From Flavobacterium suncheonense GH29-5 = DSM 17707 (GTDB lineage Bacteria; Bacteroidota; Bacteroidia; Flavobacteriales; Flavobacteriaceae): DNA of 64,000 bases. Below are positions 62,523 through 64,000 of the stretch, one piece after another (within the stretch, counting starts at the first letter, position 1; every line of letters begins with the position of its first letter). The notes under the pieces were generated by a model. The model did no database searches. It was not told the origin of the DNA and worked only from the letters and a program-made list of their open reading frames with translations. The stretch spans positions 186,001 to 250,000 of the forward strand of contig NZ_AUCZ01000003.1 in the NCBI RefSeq assembly GCF_000430025.1, given 5' to 3'. Made by a program: the position numbers and the translations under genes.

Positions 62523-64000
62523 ATGAAAAAAAATTACTTTAAAAAATGCAGAAAATATTTTTCATTTTTTGCCTCCCTATTCTTTTTAATCCTTCATTTT
62601 GAAGGCTTTGCACAGACTACGCAAACCTTTACAACACTAGGAAACGGAAGTTTCACGGTTCCTTGTGATGTTACCTCCATAACCGTGGAATGTTGGGGAG
62701 GAGGAGGCTCCGGCGGAGGGCAAGGAAATAATAACGCTCAAGCCGGTGGCGGTGGCGGTGGTGCATATGCACGATCAACCGTTGCAGTTACCCCAAATAC
62801 AACAATCAACTTTTTTGTTGGTGCTGGCGGGGCTCAAACTGCTTCCGGAAACACCAACGGAAACAACGGTGAAAACACCACGTGGAACACAAATCAAGTA
62901 GTTGCCCAGGGTGGTTTTGGCGGTGCCTATACTGGTGCCGGAGGTAACGGAGGAACAGTAGCAGGAAGCACCGGAACAGTAGTTTTCAGAGGAGGTAATG
63001 GCGGAACTGCATCCGGAGGCACATCTGGTGGTGGTGGCGCAGGAGCAGGAACTGCTGCAAATGGACAAGATGCCAATATTGGAACAGGCGGGATCGGAGT
63101 AGCACCTGCAGGGAATGGCGGCGGCGGCGTATCCGGAAGCGCAAACGGGGTAGCTGGTACCCTATATGGGGGCGGCGGTTCCGGCGCAAGTAGAACCGGT
63201 GGAAACTACAGAGGTGGTGCCGGCGCTCAAGGGATGATTCGCATTACCTACACTACGGCATTCACCAACTCTTACTGTACAAAAACATACACAACTGCAA
63301 TTGAACCCATCACAAACGTTACTTTTGCTGGTATTAACAATACCACATCCGCAACACTTAACGGAACACCTGCCAATGAAGCATTTTGCGATGTGGCAAC
63401 AGTAATTCAAGGACAAACGTATTCGTTTTCTGCCAAAGGAAACACTGCCGGAAACTACAATAATTACATAAGAGTCTATATTGATTTTAACCAAAACGGC
63501 ATCTTTGAATCTACGGCAACCGAGGAGTTCAACATTGGCATTATTACCAACTCAACTGGAACCGATGCCATCTCAGCAACAGCAAATATAACGGTGCCAG
63601 CCGGCGCATCTCTTGGTTATACAAGAATGAGAGTTGTAAAAAACTATAACGCCTACACAGGATCATGTACATCAACAGGTTACGGACAAGCTGAAGATTA
63701 TACTGTTTATGTAGTAGCTCCGGCGCCTTGTAGTACCCCAACAGCACAGGCAACAGCGTTAAACCTAAGCCCGTCCGGAAACTCTATTTCCGGTACATTT
63801 ACACACGCTGTTCCGCAACCTGACAATTATTTGGTTATCATCAACCAAAGTGGCATTGCCCCGACAGCTTTACTTAACAACGGTACTACTTATGTAGCAG
63901 GACAAAACCTAACTGGTGGAAATTATGTGGTTGACGTAGACAGCAACAATAACTTTAACGCCACAGGGTTAACTGCAAATACAACCTATTACATCTTTGT
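62523..64000 (+). CDS. Large secreted glycine-rich and GEVED-domain protein (5' part, runs off the window)
   Basis: The open frame from the ATG at 62523 continues without a stop to the window edge (492 codons). It starts with a long signal peptide, about 37 residues, ending GFAQ. Residues about 60-240 are extremely glycine-rich (WGGGGSGGGQGN, then GGGGGGAYA and repeated GGxGG), with strands of the pattern STVAVTP and INFFVGAGG between. Residues about 250-395 form a GEVED domain (RVYIDFNQNGIFE, then RVVKN and GQAEDYTVYV). A following segment (DNYLVIINQSG, NGTTYVAGQ, LTANTTYYIFV) is fibronectin III/Ig-like. Proteins of this layout in flavobacteria are usually T9SS cargo with a sorting domain at the unseen end. 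An adhesin-like surface role is likely. Confidence 0.88.
   Translation, partial: MKKNYFKKCRKYFSFFASLFFLILHFEGFAQTTQTFTTLGNGSFTVPCDVTSITVECWGGGGSGGGQGNNNAQAGGGGGGAYARSTVAVTPNTTINFFVGAGGAQTASGNTNGNNGENTTWNTNQVVAQGGFGGAYTGAGGNGGTVAGSTGTVVFRGGNGGTASGGTSGGGGAGAGTAANGQDANIGTGGIGVAPAGNGGGGVSGSANGVAGTLYGGGGSGASRTGGNYRGGAGAQGMIRITYTTAFTNSYCTKTYTTAIEPITNVTFAGINNTTSATLNGTPANEAFCDVATVIQGQTYSFSAKGNTAGNYNNYIRVYIDFNQNGIFESTATEEFNIGIITNSTGTDAISATANITVPAGASLGYTRMRVVKNYNAYTGSCTSTGYGQAEDYTVYVVAPAPCSTPTAQATALNLSPSGNSISGTFTHAVPQPDNYLVIINQSGIAPTALLNNGTTYVAGQNLTGGNYVVDVDSNNNFNATGLTANTTYYIF

Noticed and set aside
62775..63753. Several minus-strand open frames rich in Cys, Ser and Arg
   Set aside because: They are antisense shadows of the glycine-rich coding region, whose GGN codons produce stop-free antisense frames.
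1..64000. CRISPR array, insertion sequence or prophage
   Set aside because: I found no regularly spaced repeats, transposase motifs or phage structural genes on either strand.

Overview
The window comes from the chromosome of a member of the Bacteroidota, most probably a Flavobacterium or close relative. The evidence is consistent: AT-rich intergenic DNA, almost no Shine-Dalgarno sequences, recurring promoters of the type TTTG-N17..21-TAnnTTTG, type IX secretion (T9SS) C-terminal sorting domains, a SusC/SusD pair, lipoproteins with acidic surface-export signals, a 482-residue GAPDH, a mitochondrial-type aconitase next to AcnB, and the rpoBC neighbour DUF3467. I see no phage, insertion sequence, integron or CRISPR array. 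This is mostly core chromosome with a few accessory islands.

Layout. 1-6 kb: the 3' end of a Do/HtrA protease, gap, a secreted esterase, a GNAT acetyltransferase, a LysM/NlpC cell-wall hydrolase and a thioredoxin-fold protein that has lost both catalytic cysteines. 6-11 kb: acnA and acnB. 11.5-13.8 kb: a membrane acyltransferase divergent from a membrane-anchored protein that I read as a distant relative of the copper monooxygenase PHM. 13.8-18.2 kb: a MoxR ATPase and two parvulin-type periplasmic chaperones. 18.5-22.4 kb: prfC, a 71-residue protein with a PID-CTERM-like tail, and a T9SS cargo protein.

22.5-37.6 kb is the central gene-expression block on the minus strand. Transcribed from the right it reads rpsU, xer recombinase, ribosome hibernation factor, tRNA-Thr(TGT), tRNA-Tyr, tRNA-Thr(GGT), tuf, tRNA-Trp, secE, nusG, rplK, rplA, rplJ, rplL, rpoB, rpoC, DUF3467. 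Hairpins separate rplL/rpoB, rpoB/rpoC and rpoC/DUF3467. rpsU stands out because it has its own promoter, its own terminator and a perfect Shine-Dalgarno sequence in a genome that otherwise avoids them.

37.7-45.6 kb holds an acyl-CoA dehydrogenase, a ComEA-like helix-hairpin-helix protein, PspC, a decayed DUF2851 gene, a secreted PNGase F-type glycosidase with an N-terminal extra domain, cystathionine beta-synthase and a putative porin. 45.7-52.2 kb is a four-gene SusC/SusD/lipoprotein operon with no enzyme in it. 52.4-61.7 kb carries rnhB, lipB, lysS, two small secreted helical proteins, hemL, a LysM glucosaminidase lipoprotein, an ACC-deaminase-like PLP enzyme and a second T9SS cargo protein. 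The last 1.5 kb is the 5' part of a large secreted glycine-rich/GEVED protein that runs off the window, preceded by about 780 bp of very AT-rich DNA.

The items most worth following up are the PHM-like copper protein, the PNGase F-like enzyme, the special rpsU unit, the cysteine-less redoxin, the roughly 80-bp dispersed intergenic element (two diverged copies) and the PID-CTERM-like mini-protein. All alignments to named families were done by eye from memory, with no database search.
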